From Actinomadura harenae (GTDB taxonomy: Bacteria > Actinomycetota > Actinomycetes > Streptosporangiales > Streptosporangiaceae): DNA of 64,000 nt. Below are positions 33,667 to 42,700 of the stretch, one piece after another. The stretch lies in NCBI RefSeq assembly GCF_003696215.1, contig NZ_RFFG01000035.1:19238-83237 (forward strand), written 5' to 3'. Numbering within the stretch: position 1 is the stretch's first letter; each line of letters begins with the position of its first letter. The notes under the pieces were generated by a model. It was given only the letters and a program-made list of their open reading frames with translations, was not told the origin of the DNA and did no database searches. The position numbers and the translations under genes are program-made.

Positions 33667-35073
33667 TTAACGGTCGGTGGGGTGGATGAGGGGTGGGGTG
33701 GTCACCGGGGGGCGGCGGCCGTAGCGGCGGCGGAGGGGGTAGAGGGCGGCTACGGCGGCGAGGCTGATCAGGGAGGCGAGGAGCTGGGAGCGGACGGCGG
33801 GCATGAAGGCCATCGAGACCAGGACGGCGACGAGGGCCACGACGCAGAGCACCGAGAGGTAGGGGAAGAGCCACATGCGGTAGGTGAGGCTGGCCGGGGC
33901 GTCGCGTTCGAGGCGGCGGCGCAGGCGGATCTCGGAGATCAGGATCGCCAGGTAGACGAAGGCCAGGATCGTCCCGATGGAGTTCATCAGGAACTTGAAG
34001 ACCTGGTCGGGGGAGACGTAGGACGCGACGACCGCGCCCCACGCGGCGACGGTGCCGAGCAGGATCGCGCGGACCGGGACGCCGCGGGGGGTGAGCCTGG
34101 TCAGGCCCGCCGGGGCGTCGCCGTCGCGGGTGAGGACGTAGAGCATCCGGGACGAGACGTAGATCGCCGAGTTCAGCACCGACAGGACGGCGGTGAGGAT
34201 GACCGCCTGCATGATCGTCCCGGCGGCGGGGACGTCGAGCCGGTCCAGGGCGCTGACGAACGGGCTCCGCAGGACCTGCGCGTCGTTCCACGGCAGGATC
34301 GACACCACGAGGAAGATCGAGAACACGTAGAACAGGGCGACCCGCCAGAGGACGTTGCCGGTGGCGCGGGCGACGGCGCGTCCCGGCTCGGCGGACTCGG
34401 CGGCGGCGATCGTGACGATCTCGGTGCCGCCGAACGCGAACATGACCGCGACGATCGCGGTGAACACCGAGGTCAGGCCGTTCGGCATGAGGCCGCCGTG
34501 CGCGGTCAGGTTGTGCAGGCCGCCGGGCGAGTCCGGCCACAGCCCGAGGACGTAGAGGACGCCGAGGACGAGGAACACCACGATCGCCGCGACCTTGATC
34601 GAGGCGAACCAGAACTCGAACTCGCCGAACGACCGCACCGACACCAGGTTCACGCAGGTCATGAGGATCAGCAGCGCGGCGGCGAGCAGCCACTGCGGCA
34701 GGTCGACCCAGGACGCCAGGATCGCCGCGCCCGCGACCGCCTCCGCGCCGACCAGGATCACGTACAGGTACCAGTAGAGCCAGCCGATCGTGAAGCCCGC
34801 CCACGGCCCGAGCGCCATCCGGGCGTACTCGGCGAGCGACCCCGCGACCGGCCGCGCCACCACCATCTCGCCGAGCGCGCGCAGCACGAACAGCACCAGC
34901 AGCCCGGCCGCGGCGTAGGACAGGATCGCCGCCGGGCCCGCCGTCCTGATCACCTGGCCGCTGCCCACGAACAGCCCCGCGCCGACCGCCCCGCCGATGG
35001 CGAGCATGGTCATGTGGCGGCGGCGCAGCCCGGTGCGCAGCTCACCCTGACGATCTGGGCTCTTTTCGGACAT
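33667..35073 (-). CDS. Amino acid permease (APC, GabP/AroP-like), 468 aa
   Basis: Twelve-helix amino acid:proton symporter. The AAT-family start LRTGLRRRHMTMLAIGGAVGAGLFVGSG, then ALGEMVVARPVAGSLAEYA and VMFAFGGTEIVTIAAAES, are textbook features. ATG 35073 gives the expected short cytoplasmic N-terminus; an upstream TTG in frame is less likely. The substrate could be GABA or an aromatic or branched amino acid. It lies between the kinase gene and the RloAB pair with no obvious functional tie. Confidence 0.92.
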   Translation of the reverse strand: MSEKSPDRQGELRTGLRRRHMTMLAIGGAVGAGLFVGSGQVIRTAGPAAILSYAAAGLLVLFVLRALGEMVVARPVAGSLAEYARMALGPWAGFTIGWLYWYLYVILVGAEAVAGAAILASWVDLPQWLLAAALLILMTCVNLVSVRSFGEFEFWFASIKVAAIVVFLVLGVLYVLGLWPDSPGGLHNLTAHGGLMPNGLTSVFTAIVAVMFAFGGTEIVTIAAAESAEPGRAVARATGNVLWRVALFYVFSIFLVVSILPWNDAQVLRSPFVSALDRLDVPAAGTIMQAVILTAVLSVLNSAIYVSSRMLYVLTRDGDAPAGLTRLTPRGVPVRAILLGTVAAWGAVVASYVSPDQVFKFLMNSIGTILAFVYLAILISEIRLRRRLERDAPASLTYRMWLFPYLSVLCVVALVAVLVSMAFMPAVRSQLLASLISLAAVAALYPLRRRYGRRPPVTTPPLIHPTDR

Positions 35074-35172
35074 GCCTGAAGTGATCCTGTCGCATGGGCA
35101 CAATGGACCCGATCACTCTAGGTCACGGCGCGCCGCGATGCGTGCGGAGAGCCGCCCCGACCTGCGGCGCTC

Positions 35173-36720
35173 TCAGCGTGCGCGGTTCAGGGTGAAGGCG
35201 GAGAACCACGCCTCGACGAAGTCGTCCTTGGCGGACACGGTGTTCAGCGGGTCGGCGACCAGGCCGGTCCGGCCCGTGGTGAACGGCTGGTCCTCGTCGT
35301 CGGCGTCGAGCGCGTAGTCGCCGTCCAGCCAGGCGCGCAGGCTCGTCCGCCCGGCCGTCACGCGCACCTCGACCTGGACGCGGACGGACCCGGACACCGG
35401 CTCGTAGCTCCCCGCCGGGACGGTGTCGAGGACGTGCGTCTCGCCCTCGGCGGTCTCCTTGACCAGCCGGGCGGAGCCGTCGGAGCGCAGCAGGACGGCG
35501 TAGTCCCGGTCGTCCGTGCCGAGGAGCAGCACGCCCGCCTGCCAGGGCCCGCGCCCGGACGCGTGGCCCAGCCGCACCCGTGCCCCGGCCACGAAGTGGG
35601 ACGAGGCGGTCTCGTTCGGCGCGACGCAGTATCCGGGGTCGTCCCGGTCGCTCTGGATCGCGAACCCGTGGCCGCCGTACGTGCCGCACTCGTCCTCGTC
35701 CCAGCCGGACCTCCGGTCGGCCAGCGACCCGTCCGGGACGAGGGCCGCGCCGAGCCGCGGGACCCTCGGGTCCGGCGCGTCGCCCAGCAGCCGCCAACCC
35801 GCCGCGCCGCCCAGCGACAGCACCAGCGCCCCCACGAGGGCGACGGCGGTGATCCGCTTCGGAGGCCGTCGGCCCCGCCCGCCCTCCGGCTCCGCGACCA
35901 GCGTCGGCGCCGGGGCGTTGATCAGGGCGGCGAGCAGGTCGGGGACGGACGGGCGGCGCGCCGGGTCCTTGTCCAGGGCGGCCTCGACCAGGGGGAGCAG
36001 GGGCCCGTCCAGGCCGTCCAGGACGGGAGGCTCGTGCGCGACGCGGTACAGGGTCTCGTGGACGTTGCGTCCCGCGAACGGCGGACTCCCCGTCGCGGCG
36101 AACGTGACGACGCAGCCCCAGGCGAACACGTCCGCGGCCGGGGTGAGGGGGCCGTCGCGCATCAGCTCGGGGGCGATGTAGGCGGGCGTGCCGACGAACC
36201 GCCCGGTCGTGGTCGGGCCGTCCGGGGACTCGACGGGCCGCGCGATGCCGAAGTCGATCACCCGCGGCCCGGTGGGGGAGAGCAGCACGTTGGACGGCTT
36301 CAGGTCCCGGTGGACGATCCCCGCCGCGTGGATCGCCGAGAGCGCGGTGGCGACGCCGACCGCGAGGCCCTCGAGATCGCCGCCGCGCAGCGGGCCGCCG
36401 TCCCGGACGGCCCGGAAGAGCGTCGGGCCGTCCACGAACTCGGTGACGACGTAGAGCGGATCGCGGTCGAGCTCGGCGTCCAGGACGGCGGCCGTGCAGA
36501 AGCGGCTGACGCGGCGCGCGGCGGTCACCTCGCGCCGGAACCGCTCCCGGAACGCCTCGTCCCCGGCCAGCTCGGGGTTGACGACCTTGACCGCGACGCG
36601 ACGCCCGTCCGACGGGTCCTCGCCGAGCAGGACGGTGCCCATCCCGCCCTGCCCGAGCCGCGCGGTCAGCCGGTAGGGGCCGAGCCGCTCCGGGTCGCCG
36701 GGACGCAGGGGGGAAGGCAT
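35173..36720 (-). CDS. Membrane-anchored Ser/Thr protein kinase, 515 aa
   Basis: Hanks-type (PknB-like) kinase. The catalytic domain covers 15-265: glycine loop LGQGGMGTV, Lys45 in VAVKVV, HRDLKPSN (137-144), DFG (156-158) and GTPAYIAPE (178-186). One membrane helix lies at about 290-311. An extracytoplasmic domain of about 200 residues follows, with a Cys pair (DECGTYGG, GYCVAPNE) and beta-rich sequence. It looks like a lectin- or laminin-G-like sandwich rather than PASTA repeats. The ligand is unknown. The start is at ATG 36720, divergent from the hydrolase gene 46 bp away. Confidence 0.92.
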   Translation of the reverse strand: MPSPLRPGDPERLGPYRLTARLGQGGMGTVLLGEDPSDGRRVAVKVVNPELAGDEAFRERFRREVTAARRVSRFCTAAVLDAELDRDPLYVVTEFVDGPTLFRAVRDGGPLRGGDLEGLAVGVATALSAIHAAGIVHRDLKPSNVLLSPTGPRVIDFGIARPVESPDGPTTTGRFVGTPAYIAPELMRDGPLTPAADVFAWGCVVTFAATGSPPFAGRNVHETLYRVAHEPPVLDGLDGPLLPLVEAALDKDPARRPSVPDLLAALINAPAPTLVAEPEGGRGRRPPKRITAVALVGALVLSLGGAAGWRLLGDAPDPRVPRLGAALVPDGSLADRRSGWDEDECGTYGGHGFAIQSDRDDPGYCVAPNETASSHFVAGARVRLGHASGRGPWQAGVLLLGTDDRDYAVLLRSDGSARLVKETAEGETHVLDTVPAGSYEPVSGSVRVQVEVRVTAGRTSLRAWLDGDYALDADDEDQPFTTGRTGLVADPLNTVSAKDDFVEAWFSAFTLNRAR

Positions 36721-36766
36721 GCCCCGGACATTAGTGGATCATGCGGGCGGTGATTACCCTGGTCGC

Positions 36767-37741
36767 ATGAACGCGACCGCGGACGTGCTGGGACCGGGTT
36801 ACGAGGCCATCGAGCTGCCGCTCGGCGAGGACGCCGAGGGCGAGGTCGTCGCGACGCTCGTGCGCAGGCGCGGCGACGAGCCGTCCCGGCGCGCCGTCCT
36901 CTACCTGCACGGGTTCGTGGACTACTTCTTCCAGCGCCACCTCGCCGACTTCTACGTGGCGCTCGGCTACGACTTCTACGCCCTCGACCTGCGCAAGTAC
37001 GGGCGGTCGCTGCGTCCGCACCAGACGCCGAACTTCGTGCGCAGCCTCAGCGAGTACTTCCCGGAGATCGACGAGGCGGTCCGGATCGTCCGGGACGTGG
37101 ACGGCCACGACACGCTGCTGCTGAACGGGCACTCCACCGGCGGGCTGATCGCCGCGCTGTGGGCCGACCGGGTCCGCGGACGCGGCCTGGTCGACGGCCT
37201 GTTCCTCAACAGCCCCTGGTTCGACATCGCCGAGCCGTGGCCGATGCGGAAGGCGGGCGCGGGCCTGGCCCGGATGCTCGGCGGACGGTTCCCGACCGCG
37301 AAGCTGCCCGCCGGGGTGTCCGACCTGTACGCGCGCAGCCTGCACCGCGACCACGGCGGCGAGTGGGAGTTCGACCTCGGCTGGAAGCCGCTGCTCGGCT
37401 TCCCCGTGCGGGCGGCCTGGCTGGACGCGATCAGGCGCGGCCAGCTGCGCCTGCACCGGGGCCTGGCGGTCGACGTGCCGGTGCTGGTCATGGCGTCCGA
37501 GCGCAGCGTCCGGCCGAAGCCCGACGCCCCCGACCTGACCAGCGCGGACGCCGTCCTGGACGTCGAGCACATGGCCCGCTACGCGCCCCGCCTCGGACCG
37601 GTCGTCACGCTCGTCCGGATCGACGGCGGCCTGCACGACCTGGTGCTGTCGGCCAAGCCCGTCCGCGACCGGGTCTTCGACGAACTGACCCGCTGGATGC
37701 GCGGCTACCTCCCACCCGCCACGAACGCACCCGTCGGCTAG
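36767..37741 (+). CDS. Alpha/beta hydrolase (serine lipase-like), 324 aa
   Basis: Cytoplasmic hydrolase of the Hydrolase_4/monoglyceride-lipase-like group. The oxyanion strand is YLHGFVDYFF, the nucleophile elbow is LNGHSTGGL (GHSTG), and the C-terminal His is in DGGLHDLVLSAKP; the acid probably lies before it. ATG 36767 lies 7 bp after TACCCT, a -10-like box, and has no Shine-Dalgarno, so the mRNA may be leaderless. The substrate is unknown. Confidence 0.88.
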   Translation: MNATADVLGPGYEAIELPLGEDAEGEVVATLVRRRGDEPSRRAVLYLHGFVDYFFQRHLADFYVALGYDFYALDLRKYGRSLRPHQTPNFVRSLSEYFPEIDEAVRIVRDVDGHDTLLLNGHSTGGLIAALWADRVRGRGLVDGLFLNSPWFDIAEPWPMRKAGAGLARMLGGRFPTAKLPAGVSDLYARSLHRDHGGEWEFDLGWKPLLGFPVRAAWLDAIRRGQLRLHRGLAVDVPVLVMASERSVRPKPDAPDLTSADAVLDVEHMARYAPRLGPVVTLVRIDGGLHDLVLSAKPVRDRVFDELTRWMRGYLPPATNAPVG

Positions 37742-37763
37742 GACGCGGTCGGGCGGCCAGGAC

Positions 37764-37783
37764 GCGCCCACTGGCTGGGGCGC
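37764..37783. terminator. Short hairpin between convergent hydrolase and TetR genes
   Basis: GCGCCC-N8-GGGCGC. The stem is modest, but its position between two convergent stops supports a terminator role. Confidence 0.45.
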
Positions 37784-37815
37784 GCCTGCCGGGCCGGACA
37801 CGTTCGCGGGGCGGG

Positions 37816-38547
37816 TCAGATCCAGTCGCGGAGGATGGCGCTCGCGACGTCCACCATGGCCTCGACGCGCGCGGCGATGTCCTTCGGGTCCCAGACGTCG
37901 GCGTGGGCGCAGTGCTCGAAGGCGACGCGGGTCGCGCCGCTGTAGAACGCGACGACCATCTCGGGACGCGGGTCGGTGACGGGGTCGACGCCCTCGCGTT
38001 CGGCGATGATCCGCGCGAGCAGGCCCTCGGTGCGCTCGTACCGGGCCATCTGCGCGGCCTTCAGCGCCGGCTCGGCCTCCAGCACCCGGCGGATCCGGCG
38101 GAACCGCTCGGCGTCCTCGGGCCCGCTGTCGGCGATCTCCTTCAGGACCATGCGCAGCGTCTCGAACAGCGCGGTGAACGGCCGCTCGCCCGCCGGGCGC
38201 TCCCGCAGCCGGTCCGCGAACCACTGGTCGTGCTCGTCGAAGAAGCCGGTGACGACGTCCTCTTTGGTCGCGAAGTAGCGGAAGAACGTCCGCTGGGACA
38301 CGTGGACGGCCGCGACGATCTCGTCCACCGTCGTCGTGTCGTAGCCCTGGGCGAGGAACAGGACGAGCGCGGCGTCGATGAGCGACGTCCGGGTCCGCCG
38401 CTTCTTGCGCTCGCGGAGCCCGCCGCCTCCGGACGGCGCCTCCGCCGCGGACGCGCCGTCCGGGGACACGGCGGCGCCCGCGGGAACGTCATCCGGACGA
38501 TCCGGGACGTTCGGCGCGTTCGGTGCTTCGGGGGCGGACGACGACAT
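37816..38547 (-). CDS. TetR-family regulator, 243 aa
   Basis: One-component repressor. A Pro/Ala/Ser-rich N-terminal tail of about 45 residues precedes the HTH: RTRTSLIDAALVLFLAQGYDTTTVDEIVAAVHVSQRTFFRYFATKEDVV. The C-terminal ligand domain is of the TetR_C_17/MftR-like type (ALFETLRMVLKEIADSG, LEAEPALKAAQMARYE). ATG 38547 follows GAGGAG. Its target is not apparent; the convergent hydrolase is not an obvious one. The 233-bp gap upstream holds its promoter. Confidence 0.9.
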   Translation of the reverse strand: MSSSAPEAPNAPNVPDRPDDVPAGAAVSPDGASAAEAPSGGGGLRERKKRRTRTSLIDAALVLFLAQGYDTTTVDEIVAAVHVSQRTFFRYFATKEDVVTGFFDEHDQWFADRLRERPAGERPFTALFETLRMVLKEIADSGPEDAERFRRIRRVLEAEPALKAAQMARYERTEGLLARIIAEREGVDPVTDPRPEMVVAFYSGATRVAFEHCAHADVWDPKDIAARVEAMVDVASAILRDWI

Positions 38548-38780
38548 CGGTGGGCTCCTCGACGGCGGGTTGCGGAGCACGGGCCGGATGCTCCACCAGC
38601 CGGTTTACCACGGCGGCGGGCGTCTCGTCCGTTTCGACGGTGTCATGCCGCCGCGCGGTACGGCGACGTAAGCATGCCGTCACTCTCCGTTCCGAAGACG
38701 GGACGGGCGCCGAGGGAAGCGAGGAGAGTAGACCCAGTCCTCGGGATTCCCTGCGCTGATCATTTGCCGCGGGCCATCCT

Positions 38781-39095
38781 GTGGACGGCAGTGATCCATC
38801 CAGGGTGAGGCGGCTGATCGCGGTGTCTGTTGTCGGGGAGCGGGAAATCGCCGAGGTGCGCCGGCACCACCTGGCCACCCTGGCCTACGAGGTCGAGGCC
38901 CGCGGCCTGCGCTGGCGCCTCGCCGGACCGGACGAGATGGTCCTCGGCGTCGTCGGCCCCGTCAGCCGCCGCCAGATCATGGTCGTCGCGACCCCGGTCG
39001 GCGCCGGCTGGTCCTACCTCTGGTCCGGCGGCGGCATGGCCGACGTCACCCGCGTCTCCGGCGTCGCCGACCAGCTCGCCCGCCTCCTGACCTGA
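38781..39095 (+). CDS. Hypothetical protein, about 104 aa or shorter
   Basis: I do not recognise it. A compact alpha/beta sequence (EIAEVRRHHLATLAYEVEARGLRWRL, GPVSRRQIMVVATPVGAGWSYLW, VADQLARLL) with no membrane segment. The start is unsure: GTG 38781, 38805 and 38823 are in frame and none has a good Shine-Dalgarno. The strong third-position G/C bias supports coding. Confidence 0.65.
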   Translation: MDGSDPSRVRRLIAVSVVGEREIAEVRRHHLATLAYEVEARGLRWRLAGPDEMVLGVVGPVSRRQIMVVATPVGAGWSYLWSGGGMADVTRVSGVADQLARLLT

Positions 39096-39135
39096 CCCGC
39101 CCCGCCCCACCCTTCTCGCGCCGGCCCCGAGCCGC

Positions 39136-39231
39136 GCCCGCCCCGCCTCTCGCTCGCGCGCCCGCTCCGCCTCTCGTCTGCGTGCCCGCTCCGCCTCTCG
39201 GCTGCGTGCCCGCTCCGCCTCTCGGCTGCGT
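39136..39231. repeat. Non-coding 24-bp minisatellite, four units
   Basis: Units at 39136-39159, 39160-39183, 39184-39207 and 39208-39231, each close to GCCCGCTCCGCCTCTCGGCT plus GCGT. The last two are identical and the first is the most diverged. It lies between two genes, about 100 bp upstream of the dnaE2 promoter. Confidence 0.92.
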
Positions 39232-39334
39232 GCCCAGCCCGGCCACCTTCGTGTCCGCGCGTTCCGTCCCGTCCCGCGTCTGCCCCGCTTGCCCCGTGTG
39301 AGCTGGGAGTTCGGGGGTTGTGGGGGGTCTCGTC

Positions 39335-39363
39335 TTGCTGGGGCGAGGGGTGTTCCCTAGACT
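39335..39363 (+). promoter_or_regulatory. SOS-type promoter of DUF6504-dnaE2
   Basis: TTGCTG (39335-39340), 17-bp spacer, TAGACT (39358-39363). Transcription would start at about 39370, at the first base of the LexA box, a classic position for repression. Confidence 0.7.
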
Positions 39364-39369
39364 CGGATG

Positions 39370-39383
39370 CGAACGTATGTTCG
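39370..39383. promoter_or_regulatory. LexA binding site (SOS box)
   Basis: CGAACGTATGTTCG, a perfect match to the actinobacterial CGAAC-N4-GTTCG core, with A following. It sits at the transcription start deduced from the adjacent promoter and 54 bp before the DUF6504 start. Confidence 0.88.
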
Positions 39384-39436
39384 AGATTGTGGCCGCATGC
39401 CTTCCCCCGTGCGGTGAGCGTGAGGGGGAGAGGTGG

Positions 39437-39715
39437 ATGGCACACGTGTTCGGCGATCCGGTCGAGGTCCGGGTGACCGACGGGCGGCCGGACCGGTTCG
39501 CCTGGCGGGGACGGCGGTACGCGGTGCGCCGCGTCCTGGAGCACTGGGTGACGACCCGCGACTGGTGGCGGGAGCGGGAACCTGACGCGGACGAGCCCGG
39601 CGAGCGGGAGTACTGGCGGGTCGAGGCGGCCGCGTCCGGCGGTGAGCCCGGGGTGTACGAGCTGCGGCACGACTCCGTGACCGGCGCCTGGACGCTGTCG
39701 CGGCTGTGGGACTGA
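39437..39715 (+). CDS. DUF6504 family protein, 92 aa
   Basis: Small protein of unknown function usually found beside translesion polymerase genes in actinobacteria. The sequence shows VFGDPVEVRVTDGRPDRFAW, RRYAVRRVLEHWVTTRDWW, EREYWRVEA and YELRHDSVTGAWTLSRLWD. ATG 39437 follows GGGGGAGAGG. It is the first gene behind the LexA box and ends 9 bp before dnaE2, so both should be induced by DNA damage. Its role in mutagenesis is inferred from neighbourhood only. Confidence 0.85.
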   Translation: MAHVFGDPVEVRVTDGRPDRFAWRGRRYAVRRVLEHWVTTRDWWREREPDADEPGEREYWRVEAAASGGEPGVYELRHDSVTGAWTLSRLWD

Positions 39716-39724
39716 CGGGCCGCC

Positions 39725-42700
39725 ATGCATCTGCACGTCGCGTCCGCCTACTCCATGCGGTACGGCGCGGCCTCTCCGAAGGCGCTCGCCGTCCGGGCCG
39801 CCGAGCTCGGCATGCGCACCCTCGCCCTGACCGACCGGGACGGCCTGTACGGCGCCGTCCGGCATGTCCGTGCCTGCGCCGAGGCCGGGATCGGTCCCGT
39901 GCTCGGCGCCGACCTCGCCCTGAGCCCGGGCGGGGCGGAGCGGGTCGTCGTGCTCGCGGTGGGGAAGGCGGGATGGGGGTCGCTGTGCCGCCTGGTCACG
40001 GCCGCGCACGCGGCCGGGGAGCGCGGCGGGGCGTGGATCACGGCGGGGACGGTCGCGGAGCGGCCCGCCGGGCTGGTCGTCCTGCTCGGGCCCGCCTCGG
40101 ACGTCGGACGGGCCGTCGCGGAGCGTGACCGGGGACGGGCCGTGGCGCTGCTCGACGCGTGGCGGGCGACCGGCGCGGAGGTCGTGGTCGAGATCGTCAA
40201 CCACCACGGCCGGGGGGACGGCCCGCGCGCGGCGCGGATGCTCGCGCTCGCGCGTGAGGCGGGCGTCCCGGCCGTCCTCGGCAACGGGGTCCGGTATCTG
40301 GACGGCGCCGACCATCCCGTGGCGCAGGTGCTGGACGTGGCGCGCAAGCTCGTCCCGCTGCACCGCCGCCACCTGGACGACCAGACCGGTCACGCCTACC
40401 TGAAGCCGGAGGAGGAGATGCGCCGCTCGGCCGCGCTCGCCTGCGGTGAGGACGCGGCGGACGACCTGGTCAGGGCCACGAAACGGCTCGCCGAACGGTG
40501 CGTCCTCGACCCGGAGCGGGACCTCGGCATGGGACGGGCGCACCTGCCCGGAACCGGGCCCGAGCCGCACGGCCGGCTTCTCGCGCGCTGTCTCCAGGGG
40601 CTCCGCGGACGCGGCCTGGAGCATCGCGACGGCTACGAGGCGCGCCTCGCGCACGAGCTGGACATCATCGGCCGCAAGGGCTTCGCGTCGTACTTCCTGA
40701 CCGTCGCGGACGCCGCCGCGCTCATCCGCGACCTCGGCATCCGCTGCGCGATCCGCGGGTCGGGCGCGGGCAGCCTGGTGAACTTCCTGCTCGGCATCGG
40801 CGACCTGGACCCGCTCCGGCACGACCTGGTGATGGAGCGGTTCCTCGCCGACAGCCGTCCCGGCCTGCCCGACATCGACCTGGACGTCGAGTCCGCGCGG
40901 CGCCTGGAGGCCTACGAGGCGCTGTTCGCCCGCTTCGGGACGGACGCGACGGCGTGCGTGTCGATGATGGAGACCTACCGGGCGCGGAGCGCGATCCGGG
41001 ACGTCGGCGGCGCGATGGGCCTGCCGCCGCAGGAGATCGACGCGATCGCGAAGGCGTTCCCGCACATCCGGGCGCGGCAGATCCGGGCGGCGCTCACCGA
41101 CCTGCCCGAGCTGCGCCGGTCGAACCTGAACAACGCCCAGCTCAACGTGATCTTCAAGATCGCCGAGCGGCTGGACGGCCTGCCCCGGCACATCGCGCTG
41201 CACCCGTGCGGGGTGATCCTGTCGAACGCGACGCTGCGCGACCGGACGCCCGTCGAGCGGAGCGCGGCCGGGTTCCCGATGAGCCAGTTCGACAAGGACG
41301 ACGTGGAGGCGATGGGGCTGCTGAAGCTGGACGTCATCGGCGTCCGGATGCAGTCGTCGCTGGCGCACGCCGTCACCGAGATCGAGCGGACGACCGGGGA
41401 GCGCCTCGACCTGGAGGCCGTCCCGCGCGACGACGGGCCGACCTTCGAGATGATCCGCGACGCGCGGACGCTCGGCTGCTTCCAGATCGAGTCGCCCGGC
41501 CAGCGCGAGCTGGTCGCCAAGCTGCTGCCGCGGACGGTCGGCGACCTGGTCGTCGACATCTCCCTGTTCCGGCCGGGTCCGGTCGGATCGGACATGGTCA
41601 ACCCGTTCCTGGACGCCCGGCACGGCCGCCGTCCCGCGGTCTTCCCGCACCCGGACCTGGAGCCGGTGCTGCGGGAGAGCCAGGGCGTCGTCGTGTGGCA
41701 CGAGCAGGTCCTGCGCGTCCTGGACGTCATGACCGGCTGCGGTCTCTCCGACGCCGAGGGCATGCGCCGCCGGATGTCCAGCGAGGAGGGCCTGGCGACG
41801 GTCGGGACGTGGTTCCGGGAGCGGGCGCACGCGCGCGGCTACGACGGCCCGACGGTCGAGCGGGTCTGGCGGACGCTCGCGGCGTTCGGCGCGTTCGGGT
41901 TCTGCAAGGCGCACGCCGCGGCGTTCGCGCTGCCCACCTACCAGTCGGCGTGGCTGAAGCGGCACCACACGGCCGCGTTCTACGCCGGGGTCCTCAGCCA
42001 CGACCCCGGCATGTATCCGAAACGGGTCATCCTCGACGACGCGCGGCATTTCGGCGTGCCGATCCTGCCGCTGGACGTGAACCGCTCGGCGGTGCTCTGG
42101 CGGGTCGAGGACGGCGGGATCCGGGTGGCGCTCACCGAGGTCCGCGGGATCGCGGAGGCCGAGGTCGAGCGGATCGTCGCCCGCCGCCCGTACGCGTCGC
42201 TCGGCGACTTCTGGCGGCGCGCGCACGCGTCCCGGCCGACCGTGGAGCGGCTCGTCCTGGCGGGCGGGTTCGACGCGCTGTACCGCGACACCCCGGTCGG
42301 CCGCCGCGACCTGCTGTGCCGGGTGGGCGCGCTCGACCGGGCGTCGTCGGTGCGGCCGTCGGCGGGCCTGGTCGACGGGCAGCTGCCGCTCGGCGACGAC
42401 CTGGCGATGCCCGAGCCGGGGATGCTGGAGGACGTCCCGCTGGGCGAGCTGCCGCCGATGGCGCCGTCGGAGATCGTGGAGGCCGAGCTCGACGTCCTCG
42501 GCCTGGACGTCAGCCGCCACGTGATCGCCTTCTACGGCGATCTGCTGCGGGCGCTCGGCGCCGTCCGGGCCCGGGACCTGCCCGATCGCGGGAAGGGCGA
42601 GGAGGTGCTGGTCGCGGGGGTGAAGGTGGCGACGCAGACCCCGGCCGTCCGGTCCGGGCAGCGGGTGATCTTCGCGACGCTGGACGACGCGACCGGCCCG

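Larger units (their letters stand above)
39096..39436. other. 341-bp control region upstream of the DUF6504-dnaE2 genes
   Basis: It contains, in order, a four-unit 24-bp minisatellite (39136-39231), a -35/-10 promoter (39335-39363) and a LexA box (39370-39383). No gene is supported. A minus-strand open frame through the minisatellite would encode Gly/Arg repeats and is judged chance. Confidence 0.7.

Noticed and set aside
39136..39231. Possible CRISPR array
   Set aside because: Units are contiguous 24-bp repeats with no unique spacers, and no cas genes are present.
39046..39726. Minus-strand frame with Gly/Arg octapeptide repeats
   Set aside because: It translates the non-coding minisatellite and the antisense of the DUF6504 gene; no start signal.
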